64,000 nt of DNA from Chaetorhynchus papuensis (lineage: Eukaryota > Chordata > Aves > Passeriformes > Rhipiduridae): assembly GCA_013396525.1 (NCBI GenBank), contig VWYX01001330.1:64072-128071 (forward strand). The letters run 5' to 3'. This document shows, piece after piece, positions 36,800-51,200 of this stretch. The notes beneath the pieces were generated by a model. That model saw only the letters and a program-made list of their open reading frames with translations. It searched no databases and was not told where the DNA came from. A program made the position numbers and the translations under genes. How positions within the stretch are numbered: position 1 is the first letter of the stretch; every line of letters begins with the position of its first letter.

Positions 36800-39700
36800 A
36801 ATTGGGAAAATGGAGTGGGGAGAATGGTGGAGAGCAAGGAGATATATTTGTCTCTGAGACCAGAAAGTTTTAGTCTTCCTTATGTTTAAACTTCCCCTTA
36901 ACCTGGGAAAATAGTGTAGTGTTCCAGAGCACTACTTGGAAAAGGCAGCATATTTCCACTGAAATCCATCTGGCAATGCTGATAACGTGAGCTGAATGTT
37001 CAGCTTATTAGTAGAAATTACTAAGGTTTTTTTTCATTTACTCATTTCTTTGAACCCAGTTTTGTAAGCAAGAATACTTTTGTCTCTTCATAGTGAACAA
37101 TTGTTCAGAAAGAGTCAAACCCACTGGGAGGAAATGCAATAGTCAAACTCCAGTTAGACATGGGTAGCGTTAATGTAAATTTATACTGAAGTCCATGAAG
37201 GCACAGTCAGGGTTTGCATTTTTACTGCCTAACAGGAACAGCTTATGCTGCCAGTGAAGTCAGAGTAGCTTAGTCACTGATTTCAGTAGGAAAAGGAACA
37301 CCATTTGTCATAGAAGATTCACTTGACCTATCTTTTTGTAAATAATAGAAGAAGACATTTCAGGAAATTTCACAGTGTCTTTTTTCATTTGATTATTATT
37401 CCACCTACTTTGATGGTTACTTTATTTGTCATCTGTCAGAAAATGAAACTCATTTTATACTCTTAATATCCGAAGAGAGCTATAATGCGTGTACATGGGC
37501 TTGTCTTTAGGAGTGGTGCCAACACTGAGTAATTTTAATATATTATATGGTTGATAATATCTGAACAAATATTCTACAATAAGTCACTATAGAAATGAAG
37601 GTAGGTTTCCTGTGTGGCTTACAGTATTGTACTAAAATACAAAAGAAACCTGACTGGGTTTCAGTTATGAAATAATAGATACTGAGCCATTTTCAGGTTT
37701 GCTCCATATTGCCAAAGTGTTTAAACAGGTGTGTTTCACAAAGTTTGTGAAACAAAAGCTCACCTCAAAGCAAATCAACATTAGGAAGCAAAACCAGTGC
37801 TGAGTGATAGTGCTTAAAAACTGAGAAACAAGAGTGGTTTTAAACAGCAACTGAAAAGATGCTTTGATGTTTTTTAAAGCAGCCCCCTGTACTCTAAAAA
37901 CATGTTAAGAGTTTTCTGTGATTATGTACAAGACACTGCATCTTCTATCAGTTGTAGTTCTGTAGTTTGGATTATACCCATCAAACGTTACCTATTTTCT
38001 TGTAATATGAGCATGCCAGCAGTTTTTGATGATTAAGAAAACATGCTTATGAACCTAACTGCTAAAACCCACTATTTTTTATCCAGAGCATTACCTTGTA
38101 TGTACAAATGGGAGAAAAGGAAACCTAAAAGCCTTGTTAACTTCGTTTGACCAGCAATTATCCTCATGGTTTGCAGAAACAGGCAAACTCCTTTGCAGTG
38201 AATGCAAGGGTAGGCCAAATACTGTTTGCTGAATTCGAGTGATATCTGTAATCAATCTCTTAATTTGATGACAGCTGAGAAAGTTCCTTTCCCTTGCACT
38301 GTGAGCTGAGCACCTCCCACTGCCGTGCAGAACAACAGGTGGCCATTCTCTGGAACACAAGGCTCAGCAGCAGCACAGGCAGCAGTATCTGGGTCAAAGA
38401 CTGCTAGCGGAGGCAGAGGTAGAGAATGTGACCTGAGGAGAAATTAAGAAAATCTTAATAATTCTGCCTGACTTTACATAAGTCCCTAAAACCTTTAATT
38501 CATTTGAATTCACTCAAGGCAAATCACTTCATGCCTTTAAATGTACAGAAACCTTGTGACAGCAGGGTTTGCATTGTGTAGCTCTCTGACATGACTTAGG
38601 AAGATAAGACATGAACAATGGGGAGTTATTAACATGAATAATTTTCCATGCAAATTGGAAGCACTGCAGAACAATAGGGTGGCTCTGGCTTAATGGCATC
38701 AGGTTTTCTGCAGAGTTGAGTATAAAATATCACAGTAGGAAAGAAATAGTGGAGTCAAAAGCTGCTAGAACAAAACTGCTTTGAAAAATTAGCTCAGGCA
38801 GGTGGACCGCAAAATCCCTTTTCCTGGAAGTGTTTCCAGAGATTTGGTGCCCAGAAAACAGGCCTGGAAAGCCAGGGCTAAAGAAAACCCACAGATTTTC
38901 TAAACCTGAAGAAGTTTACAAATACAATGCATGAATCTAAACATCTTCGCCAGATTCACCTTCATTCCACACCTTGGGGTCAGCAGGATCATGACAGATG
39001 CATTTGCATCTCTATTAATCAAATATGTCACCTCCTTCAATACAGGAAACAGAGAAGTAACATAGAAAGATGAGCAAGTTAACTTTTCCCCATGTCTCTT
39101 TGTATGTTGTCATATTCAGGAGGAAGGATGTAGGAAGGAGGAGGGCTAGTGGAAGATGTGGTGGAAGCTACACGTTCCTTGGGGTGGGTAGTTGCTGGTC
39201 TGGCTTTCCCAAGGCTCTGTTACATGTGATACAGCTGAGCAGCAGAGCTGGTGCTAGTCCGGGTGGCACTGTCTTATACTGGTTGAAACACCAATCCCAA
39301 GAAGCTCAAGGGAAAAAAGGGTTCTCACAAAAGATAACAGCTGTTCCACTCCCTGGCTCTTCTGTCCTCTCCTTGCTGAATCCTCCTCCACTTACACACA
39401 CCTGACACCTGTGGGAGTGATCCAGCAGAAGGGTTTCCATTTGACATTTTGGTGGACAGTCTATGGAGCAGCAGGATGCTGTGTGAAACAAGCAGACCTC
39501 TTTTGATTTATTCACTCCAACAGTGGGGATAATTTTAGAGCACAAATGACAGGAAATAATTTTTTTCATCAGGAAACAGAACAGGGCAAAGCATCAGCTC
39601 TTGAGGAACAGGAGCTATGACAGGCTGCCCATGCTGCAAATGCAGTGCCCCTCTGACTGTAAAAGGAATTCAAAATAGAACATTCACAAAAAGGGTTTAT

Positions 39701-41940
39701 TTTGCTGAGTCAAATCAAACTACTGTGTGACGCTGTGTTCAAAAACTCCCAGTGTAATTTATATTCTATTGGAAACCAAAAGATTTCAGCCAGCCAGTTC
39801 CAGTCCATCCAGTGCAACATTGCCTGCCATCAGCAGAGCTGTATCACTTGCCCCTAATTCTGAAAGGTTTCCAACAAACTGCTGATACAGAAGAGGTCAC
39901 TCAACCATTTCTAGTCCTGGGAAAGGAGGGAGGGAGAGATGGAATGAATAATAGCCTCAGAACAAGATTGCTGTATGTCTGTGTTTGGAAAGTCTACACT
40001 GCTGCTGCCTCTGTGAGCCTTTCTGTGGTTACAGGGAGATTTCAGTCTCTGTGCACCTTCTGGCACACTTGGCAGTCTGGCACCTTCAGTGCATACTTGA
40101 CCCTCTACTGAAAGTGTTGATGCTAATTCTTAAAATTAAGAAACTGTTTTCCTCATGTGAAATGAGAAAGTGTAAATTTCTTTGCTTGTCAATTTCTGTT
40201 GCAGTGATGAATCATCACTCAGTACAACAGCTTTTGTATTTTGTACAGAGGTTTTTTGTCTATGTGGAAGCAAGATTACCCTGTTTCTGCAGTCTGAGAA
40301 CATAAATCCAGCCATATCTGTAAAGTCTGTGATGGCTTCTTTCCTTCTTGAAACTTTTCTCCAGAATATCATATTATGTCCCTTAATATTTTCTATGCAA
40401 ACTCATCACTTTCAGAGTGACTGGAATATAGTGTGACAAAAAGGGTGTGCTCCTGTATACATTGAGTCAAGGTGTGAATGTCCTTGCTGCAAAAGGCTGG
40501 ACCTTTTCATGCAGAACTGAATCAAATATCACCTCCTTTAGTTGGTCACCTAGCTGCACCAAGGTAAAACCAGGGGAAAACCCCTTCCTCAATGCAAGCA
40601 ATGATGACAGCTGCTCCTACAGAAGGTGGAATTCTTGCATGGTGACAGAATAGTGTCATATTTAAACTGGCCTTTGGCTCTTCTTGGCTTTAGACACAGG
40701 TCTCTTTTTAATGAGCCTTCAGTGACCCTCTCATGATGTTAGCTCGGTGGCTGACCAGAGAAAAGGTTGCTATTTCAGCAAAAATGCAGGAAAAATGGTG
40801 ACGGTTGTGTGGCCAACAGCAAAGTCAGAAGCACTACACTTCTTGGAAATGAAAGACAGGCTTTGAAGCTATTTCAAGATTAAGAAACAGAAGAAAACTA
40901 TCCAGTTCCAGAGACCAAGCACCAGCCTTAGCTGCATCCAAACGTCAGCTTGACTGGCATGTCACCTCAAAACACAACTATGCTCACTGGCACTTTGGCA
41001 GTGAAGCCTAGATGCACAAACTTGTGAGGAACTAATGTACACTCCAGCAGGTAATCTAAACATAGACAAGGTGCAGGTCTCTCCCTAGGACCTGAAATGT
41101 ACTATTTCTACTATAAATTTTACTTAGCAGTTGAATAAACATCCAGGATGCTGTTTAGCTCTATGTCTGATACATGCTTTTCATTCTTGCTGTGTGCCTG
41201 TGACATTCAGGCTATTGTTTCATTATTTTGTGGCCCCCTGAGACACCTTTTGATAATAAACTAGTTCTGCCTTGCCTTGGTCTGGGTGTCACTCTGCCTG
41301 TGGCATAGAGGTGAAAATACTGAGTTGGTCTGGCACCTATATATGTACATGGCATTACTAGTTGTGCAATGTAACTCTGAGTCTCAAATATTATTACTTA
41401 TGCAATTTTTCCATCACAGTTAGTATTCTGAGTAGTTTCAATTGTCATCTATGGGTAGAATTTTCAAAACCGCGAAGTGTCAGCCTAATTCTGCTTTCAA
41501 CAAAATTGACAGTATTTTTATTGCCCTTGAGTTTGGGTAATGGTTGTGCACTATAAAGCATTTGAGCTTGTATTGGACCAAAAAGAACCTCCAAAAGAAG
41601 ACCCACTGCTGAAAGCATTTGGCTAATCAAATCTTTCTTTTTAATTCTGTCTCTGATTCCCCAGAATATTTTAAACATTGGGAAAAGTATCTGACCATGA
41701 ACATAGCAGACAAATGGGGGCAAAAACCGGGTTTAGAAATGTGGACTGGTCAACCATTGAAAGGGATAACAGCTGCAAAATCACGTAAGAATTAACTGTC
41801 TATCTACCAGTGAAAATAAATTTTAAGTTTTCTTATCCCTAGAGCTCATAGGAGTGTTTCAGAAAAGTCTCAACTCTTTCTGTGCCATATTTCAAGGGCT
41901 TATACAAAATTGCTTTTGACCCGCCATGTCTGAAACCTCA
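36800..41940. other. Non-coding stretch, T-rich on the plus strand
   Basis: No coding exon, RNA gene or interspersed repeat was recognised. An octamer-like POU site (ATTTGCAT within GATGCATTTGCATC, 38998-39011) is followed by CTATTAATCAAATA. The open frames at 39070-39405 and 39812-40305 have no family resemblance, and I consider them chance. Confidence 0.6.
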
Positions 41941-41979
41941 TTCACTGACAATTTCTGTCACTTTGACCTAATGCTGAAA

Positions 41980-42236
41980 TCATCCTTTTAAAATTAAATG
42001 GTGGTACCATTGTCCAACATCCTACACGGTCTTCTAGAGTTTCACACCTGGTCGTAGCGAGGGTGGTTAAGCACTCGAACAGGTGCCCAAAGAGATTTGG
42101 TGTGCAACCAAAACCCAGCTGGGCAAGGCCTGAGCAACCTGATCTGTCCGTGACACGCTCCCTGTTTTGAGCAGGAGCTTGGACTATGTTACCTCCAGAG
42201 GTCCCTTCCAACTTCAATTAAGTCTTGAACTCAATG
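41980..42236 (+). mobile_element. Degenerate CR1 3' end
   Basis: Diverged CR1 blocks are visible on the plus strand: GTGGTTAAGCACTCGAACAGG, GTGCCCAAAGAGATTTGGTG, GGCCTGAGCAACCTGATCTG, GAGCAGGAGCTTGGACTATG and TTACCTCCAGAGGTCCCTTCC. The copy ends near TCAATGATTTT, where the terminal CR1 repeats have decayed. It has no open frame. The left boundary is uncertain. Confidence 0.85.
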
Positions 42237-42239
42237 ATT

Positions 42240-45200
42240 TTCTTTCTTTTTCCAATACATCACCCACTGCTGAGGGAGATCTCACATAAAAATGCAGCTA
42301 TTCTAGCTCTGCCCTGCTAGCCTTGGCCTTTCACAATAATTTTTTCCTGGACCTTCCCTCTGCCTTCTTAATAAATACCATGTTTCCATATTTTCTCATG
42401 GTGTCGAGCCATCCAGCTCAAAGACAACACAGACAGAAGTTCAAGCCTTTCTCCCAAAAGCCTTCTCCACATTCTCAGTCCTCAAGACAAGACAAACATC
42501 CTCAGTTCAGTCTCACTGTTAGGTACCATCTTTTACTTATCCAGTTTTGTAGGACTACGTATTTAAGCTGTATCTAAACATTGCAGTTTCTTCGTACATC
42601 AAATCTCTTACACTCATCCCTCCCTTTCAGTAATGAGGGACCTAAGATAGAGTTCCTGAGATGTGCTTTATATTAGTATTCCATCTACTTCTGTACATCA
42701 TTTTGTGGGGGTTATTTGGTTGGGTTTTTTTCTGCACTTTTTGGTGACTCACTTGAGATATTCTACAGTTTCACAGATTTTTTTGCTTTCCATTTGTTTT
42801 TTTCTTTTGTTAAAAGACTTCTCAGACAATTTTTTAAAAAGGTAATTTCTATAACTAAAATTAAGATTAATACCGTGGTCTTAGCTCTCCTGCCAGTTCT
42901 CATGTCACATCTTTACTATTGGATGACAGGAAGGGTGGTAGCAAAGATAGTGGATTTAAGATTCATAAAACTTTGTGTTGTTTCCTGCATTTCAGTAGGT
43001 CCACAGTGCAGAGCTTCATACAAATTAGACAGCACTGCTTCAGCTGGAATATATGAAGACTTTGAGACATCTAATTTACATTTTGGAAGTAGAGTTCTTT
43101 GTTTAAGCCTGCCTTTGGTATCTATTTACCTATTGAAGTCTAAAGGGTAAACATAAACAAAAGGTAAAAACTGCACCTCAGGAAAGTGAGGATAACCCTG
43201 ATTCCTCCCTCTTAACCTTCTTCTGGGTATGACAATCTCAACATCTTTCCAGCAAGGAATACATTTTATGTTTCCAAGGCATAACTGGATATCTACTCTT
43301 TTGAATGAGTGGAGAGATTTAAACAGAAATTAAAACAAAAAACAAAAAACAAAAACAAAAACAAACAAAAAAACCCCAAACAAACAAAAACAAACAAAAA
43401 ACCAAAAAAACCCACCAAAACAACCAAACAACAAAACACCATCAGCAGGTTGTACTGCTTCAGCTTTTAAAGGGCAGCCTTTTAAGAAATGCATCTTTCC
43501 TTATGCTTCAGCCTTTCAGAAGAGATTCCTACTTTCTAAGAAAATCAATGGGAGTAACTTCTGTCGTTTCATCTTGGTCCTGTAAGTTAGGCTAGGAAAT
43601 GCAGCTGAAACTAAAATCTTCCATATAGTTTCTGTTTCCTGAGAGTATTTTTGAATATCAGGTGACATATGTGGGTGGGGGAACTTCAAGATTAGCTTTA
43701 ATCAAATCTCAGCTTTTGCTGGAACTTCCCAAAGCCTTTCTCACCCTTTGCTCCCGACTGAAACATTTTGCTGCTTTTGGGTGCATTCCAATTAGAACTT
43801 AAAATATTTGATTTTGGTTTGTTGTCTTGAGATGTTCCAAGTACTCCCAAGTTTCATTTCACCATTCAGATCTATCCCTTTAGGCTTCTGTTAAAAATGT
43901 TCTAAAATGTTACCTCTGTATCTGAGATAGACCACATTCAAACAAATCTGGTGATTTCCAGAAGACTTTTAGTCTGAATAAGGAAGAAAAAATTCATCTT
44001 TCACCACAGGCAATGAAGACAGAATTAACAGGACTGAAGCAAACTGAACTTAAAGTGACAGCAGCTTCTTGATACCATTTTAGAAAGGAAAGATGAAATG
44101 TATCTTCACTATGTTTCAGTGTAGAAATATCACTCATTCCAGTAGTGCTCAGCAGAACTTTCTAATACAAGAGGGTAGGTTCATGAAGCGAGAGTTGGAG
44201 AGTGAACAAATAATCCAGAACAAAGTAAATCTTTCTCACATGAAAAAAAATATTAATAAAAGAAAAAGGCAAATGTAAACTTGGATCTGGAATTTGTGAT
44301 CAGAAAGAAGATACTTGTGGAAATAAATTGATTTCACACAAAAAAGGCCCAGCAGGAAAAACTGTTGAAATGAGTCCTTACAGCTATTTAGTGTCTAATA
44401 TATTGGGTCTCTTTTCTGGTTGAGAACTTTCAAGATGTCATAGAACATGTACTAAATCATACCAGAAGCCATCAATTTCTTTCCGGTGATAACTGATTAA
44501 ATACACTGTGATTTTCCTCCTCGCTTTAGCTTGCCTTCAATTGCTCGTGCCTTTTCTTTGGCTTTCTCCTTCTTCTCACCTCACAAGTATAAATTTTCAT
44601 CTGCTTTCCTCATTTAACATCTTGTCTTGCCATCATGATCCTTTCCTATTCCAGCTCCTGGTCTCTTTTGCACTTCTGTGCATCTCTCCTCCTCTCTTTT
44701 TCTAACCTTTTCTTGTCGGTCTGTTTCTCCTCCCAACACAAATAACCTTGATTATATTCTATTCTTAATTCTGCTACTTCTACAGATTTTTCTCTCTCAT
44801 CTCTGTTGGAATAAGATTCATTAGGAAGCAGATAAATACAATTCTTATCAATAAGGCAAAATGCCTAAAATTATGGCCAATATTCACGTACAGGACATTG
44901 ATAGAAACGTGAGCAGCATATTTTTCTCTTCAAAATCAGTGCAGTGTAAACATAGCTTTTCCTGTTGGTTTTAAAATGTATTTTTTCTGAACTTTATCAA
45001 TTATTTCTAGTTGTTACTTTCCAATATCTCTGTTATTCTTCCTTCTTTTCACTATGTACCGTTATTAGTTTGGGTTAGCTTTGATTAGTTTACATTGCAT
45101 CAGTGAGGTTTTCAGGTTGGGAGGGGTTTCTTTTTTTCCAAAGCATCTAATCAGGTTTTTTTAATTTGCATGCATTTTTATTTCTTTCAACGAATACATC

Positions 45201-48200
45201 CTACACCACCAGTGTTCTGCATTACCTAACTACAGCTATTTCTTGCAGGCTTTATACTTGAAACATGGAAGAGCTCTTTCTTTTAGGATTATTTAACAAC
45301 ATGGTCTCTACTTAGCAAACACACGTAACTGATAATTTTGGATACTCCAGGTATGTTACACATGGCACCTGTAAGCATACTGTGTAGAGCTGGCTTTTTT
45401 AATTACATCTCAGGCCTCCCCCAGTTCAATTCCTGGCAACCGAGTTCAACTAAACTGTTTTCATCATAGTCTCAAGTGACTTCTTCTTAACTGCAGCTTA
45501 CAGTTCTAACACTGCAGGCTTCCTTTTTGGTCTGCTGGTTGTTCTTGGCACAACTACCTCATTTCTGAAAATTTCACACTCTTCGGATTCAGGGTCTCCA
45601 TTCTCTCCTGATTCTCCTCCACCCTCTATAACAGCTCACAAAGCTCTTTGGAGGCATCTTCATGACACCCCAGCACTTCAAAGAGGATGGGGTGTTCTGT
45701 TAAACCTTGGGTTTGGTTCCCTTCTCTTCTTCTGCCCCTTATCTCTGACTAATCACTCCCCTGGTGCACTTAACAACTTCATGCTTATCGTTTACAGATC
45801 CACATTTCCACTCCAGGCATGAATCATTTTAGCCAAGTGAACAAGTCAGCCTGTCTTTCCAGCAGCTCACTCTGGCTATGTGATCATCAGTGTAAGCTTA
45901 ATATGGTTAATCATTCTCCCCCAGTAATTTCTTTTCCTGGCTTTGGCAACACAGCCTTGCACCATGCAAGTGTTTCAGCAAAGACAAACTTTCTACATTA
46001 AGATTTTTTATTTCATCTCTTTTCTTGAGACACTTCTTATTCTTGTTTTTTAAAATCATATGAAGTTTAACCCAACCAGTCTTCTCTTTGTGGGACTCAT
46101 CACAGTCTAGACCTTACTCTACTGACTGCGTGTTCACTATTGAAATGAGAGGTCCTTTCAAATATCTTGTGATACAGCCACCTGCCACATTTTGAGATCT
46201 ACACCTTTGCTTTTTTCTTTTACCCTGCTTAGGTGCCTTCATGTTTCCCTGTAAAATGCTCCTTTGTTGTGAGGCCTAGTTATGCTAATAGTGAGATAAT
46301 TCAAGTTCCCTCTTCCTTACCAGACTGTGTTCCACTGTTATGGTTTTGGCTTACTCTTAGATTATAAGCTCCAAGAGGAGAGAATACCTTGACAGCAAAG
46401 GGGTTTATGGTACCTGAGTAAAAATTCTAATTTTAATAAAAATATATGCAAATTAATAATATTTTGTCCTTATATTATTCTATGGTACTGTACAGAGTTC
46501 CTAAATACTATAATCCTTCTGTAAATTATGCATTTTCCAAATAAAATTTACTTCTAAAATACCCTGGCCAAGATTTGTCAATTCTTGCACATTTCGAATA
46601 ATTGTGTACCAAATTCTATAGTTTTCATCTTATTTACTTACTAGAGCAGATGCATCCCATATTCCACAACAGTCAAGTAAAATGAGTACATACAACACGT
46701 ATTCTCAGTCTGGAAACCTGGGAAATGAATAAGCAGTTAATAAACACAGTACAAATTAAGAGTTCTGAGGAGCTCCCTAACACTTTTACCTGAGTAGGTT
46801 TATTTTAGAATACTTTTTTCATAAATCAGCATCCAGTGCATTGCAGAGATAATGTCTACATATACCACTGTTGGAATATGATACGAGTGCCAAGTGAAGT
46901 GACTATGCTGTTGCATGAGCAGGGAAAAAAAACGCTTTTTGCATATAGAGATTTATTTAAACAGTGAAGGTTCTTGATCTATATATGAAATTTTATAACA
47001 TTTTATATTTGGAAAGAACTGCTACAGAGGAATATCCTGAAATTGCTAGAAAATAAAAATGTGAATTGGTAACTAAAGAACATTTATAAATATACCATGT
47101 AACCACTTTACTATACAGAAACATATGTAAAAAATTTAGGAAAAGGTGGCAATGATAGAAATAGCTTAAGGAAATAGAAATTCTGCATATTATGCAAACT
47201 TCTTAAGAAGCAGAAGTAATTTGACTTGTAGATTTTTTCTGAATTTGAATTAATGGGTTTGCTCTCATTAAATGCTGTATGGCATGATATGTTTAATGTA
47301 ACACTACACTCACACTGAGTGACATACCTGATTTGCTTAAGGAGGTGCCAAGGTAAGGGAAATAAAAAAAACTTTCAGGGAAGTTCTTACAGGATACAAA
47401 ACTGATCAACATTTTTATCAACATTTAATTATTTCTTAACACATCTTCTGCTGTCATCTACATTATAGTTTTCATAAGATGGGAAAAAAACAGCACTGTG
47501 TTTTTTCTAGTCCTTCATTTATAGTAAGATCAAACCACTAACACTTCCATTATCATTCAGCTAGAAAATTATATTTTGGTCTAAAGATCCTGTGTAAGAA
47601 ATAGAAAAACTTCCTTTGGTTTGGATAGGTTGAAAATTACTTCTTTTTCTGAGTTGTTCTCACAGAACAAACTGCTTAAATGGAGGCAAACTTATATATA
47701 AATTTTCACCCTAAACACAGCATAGGATGATGTCCACAGTTAACCTGGCCCAGTGATCTGAAGTCATAATTAGACCTGGAAATAAATATGGAAAGAATGG
47801 GCTTGATTTCTAGATACATTCACAAGCAGCTGAGCTGCACAACCTGGTTCCTGTCATACTGTACCTGCCCATGCACTGACACTTATATAGATACAGATAC
47901 CTTCTCTGCATAATGTCTCACCAGCCTGTGACCCAGTCTGGTACCTGGAATTCCTACACCCCAGCTAGTAAACCTAAGCTTTATTTTTTAACTCTGCAAA
48001 TATCAGAAGCTTCCTCTCTTCTTCTTCATCTGATGAAATCTCGACATGTTCTCTCGGCTTTTCCCACTGCATTATGAGGCAAAAGTTCCCATCACTTTCC
48101 ACAACTTGCTTTCACCAGCTTTCCAGACTCGTTATTTCCAGGGAGTGGGACCAAGACAGCCAGCTTGTTTCACCACAGGACAACTAGTAGGCTTAGGTCT

Positions 48201-51200
48201 CACGTCTACACATCTTCCAAGCTCAGTTACATCTACTGGTGTGCACTGAAGGTTGCCTACAGAGATGCCTTAGTTTCTCTGAAGCAATTTCTAGGTCCTT
48301 CACCCCTCTCACCTCTTGTCCAGCTGCCTGGGACTCCCCCAGCTGTGGCTGAATGTGGATTTCCCCCTAAAAGGGGAAGTTCCCCAGAAGAGACAGGACT
48401 CACAGAGAAATAAATGCAAGTCTCCAGTTGTACTGAGCATTGAAAAGATTCCCCAAGGGACTAACACAGGGACAGTTTTCTTCCCATGAACTACCTCCTC
48501 TCTGAATCTTGTGCTCACATTTCAGAAAGAAGGAAAAAAATACAACACAAAAAGCAAAGACTGAAAAATATGTACAAGAATCTCAACAGTCTAGCAGAGC
48601 ATGCATAGTCAGAAGTGGAAGCAGGGATAAAAAGGATCATGCATGCAGATATGACATTTCTGCCTAATACTGGTTTTGAGAAAATGGCCTGGATTTCTGG
48701 GAGCTTGACCTCAAGAAAGGCTGAGCAAAACCTGAGGACCACATTCTGCTCTATCACACTTGAGAAGCAGAGAGGAGAGATGAAACTCTCAGGAAAGCTG
48801 GAACAGGGACAGTTGGCCCACGTAACAGCTTTCAGATCCAGCCCAAGATATCTGTGGAGGAAGTAACTAGAACAAGAGGCAGGATAGGTCAGTCCAACTG
48901 ACCTTGGAAAGGGTCTGGCGGTGTCTGCAGATGCATTTTTGTTGTTTATGTTGCTCCTTTTGTGAAAACGCTGCCCTGTTGCTTAGCCTGATTACAACAC
49001 ATGAATCCAGTCCTACTTCTGGAAGAGTCAATAGGAGTTTGACATCAGTGGGATCATGAAAATTGAGATTCATGCTGCACCAGTCATTGTTCTACTGCAT
49101 TTAGTTTAACCTCACTGAAATATGGATGAGGGCAGAAGAAAATCTCTTCCTTTGGTGTAATATTTTCTCTAATATCTACTACTTTGAAACCTCCCCTTTT
49201 TTTCCACTTTATACTATGTTCTGTCCTCACAATTCACACACTTTCTATTCTCCATATTCTTCTTTCATTTTGATTTAATGATTCCGCCGCATCTTCTTTG
49301 GGGTCAAGAACAGCTTCACATGACATGATGTGTGAAACGTGGGGGCATTTACAGGAACTTGGAAGCATTTCTATAAGCATTCCTATCAAGAAAGAAACAT
49401 TTTAAAACAGAATTTGGGGTAGGGTTTTTGGGGGTTTTTTTCAGATTAAGTAGTTTCACAGAGTGTCTTCAGTGGTTTCCCTTCGTAGAAAGAAAGAAAC
49501 TAAAAATAATCATTATTAAAGGTTAATGGTGAGATCTGAATAGTTTCAGAACAAACTTTAATTACCTCAGTGCTTTTTGTGTTTGACAGTGACATCTTTT
49601 GCTTACACTGAAGTAGTGCAACCAGTTGTCTTTACTTTGGATTGTTGCTTTGGCGGGCAAACTTTGGGTGTACTTTACACAGCATGAATTCTTTCACCCA
49701 TAATTCCAGTTTTGCCTTTTCTCTTGTGTTAGTGATGAAATGAAGATTCAGACAATTAAATTAATAACTTACATATTCTGTATCTGAATCAGATCCTGAA
49801 GCTTCTCACTTGACATCCCACTTCCTTTCTAGTCTCTACACTGCCTCTTGAGAAAAAAATATTCTACAAGATCCTTATGCCACAGATACTAATCCATGCT
49901 AAGTTATTACTTTCTCCCCCTATTTTAAGAAGGCATGACTGAGAAAGAGCCATAGGGAAAAAAAAAAATCTGTATTAATAGTTTCATGTGGGTGTCTGTC
50001 AATATATCTTGTCACAGTCTAAATCAGGGACTGACTTTTATGTGAAAAATATGAAAATTAAAGAAATTAAAAATGAAGAACATGAATCTCAATAATTCAA
50101 TTTTAATATTCTCTTCTTTTGCATGTACAGATGTTTTAATATCAACTTAATTACCAAAGAAAAAATGAGCTTTAATCAATCATGTAACCAAAAATCCTAG
50201 AAGTGGATTCCCAGAAATGCTGGTCAGAGTAAAACAGTTATTTTGCTATTTCGCACTAAGAAACATTTTTATTTTCAAAACAGACAATAAAGCAATAAAA
50301 TGAATATCAGTTAGAGACTGAACATGTCTTTAACCACAGCAGTCTTGCCTAGAGAAATTTGTGTTCATATTATGCTCTCTTCAGGTTGATGAAATAAGCA
50401 GTGAACAAACAATATAATGGAATATTTAGGCCCATGGCAAAGAAATATGACTCCTGTACTAGGTAGTGCAGCGAGATCAATGTGCAGGTGTTCATGTCGA
50501 GCCTTTTCAACTGTAATCTGTTTGTAATCCCTCTCCTAGAGTCTTGCTCCATTGTGGATTTGAACACACCAAAAAGTCTCAGTGAAAAAACATCCCAGAT
50601 CCAGGTGCTGATCATGCCAAATGGCCATGCCTCGGTTCACCTCAGTGAAAGACCCAAGCCAAGCTCTGCAAGAGCCATCAGAATGCACCTTTTGGTTAGC
50701 CTGACATGCAGCCTAAGCCTGCTGTTGCCACACCAATCTTTAGTACATAACTTATATCAAACTGCTCGGCAGCAAGTTGGAGTACTAAATGCCACAGCAA
50801 GAGTAAATGCTGCATGGTTTTATTCAAATATTCTTACATTATATCTTCAAATAACTTTGCCATGTGTAGCACAGTTATGGGTGTAACCAGCAGCTGCCTC
50901 TAGTCTAATGCCCCTATATCAAAACCCCTCTTCTTCTCCACCATCTGCTGCTGTGTTCCCCCTCTACAAGTCACCCTGTTCTAAGGACAAATTCCCAGAG
51001 ACTTCTGCTTCCCCATTCCTGATGTTCTCCAGAAGGCATCCGCCAGCTGTCACCAACAAACAAGGATTTATTTTCAGACTTCAGACAGGTGAACCTTTCT
51101 TTCACCAGCCATGATGTGTTTCTTACTCTGGGAAACCAGTAGCTGTGTGGCAAGTGAAGAGTGTGCCAGTGTTTTTGCCACCTGAACTCAAATACAAAAC

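Noticed and set aside
41160..41310. AATAAACTAGTTCTGCCTTGCC, resembling an LTR polyadenylation region
   Set aside because: No paired LTR, primer-binding site or TG...CA boundaries were found.
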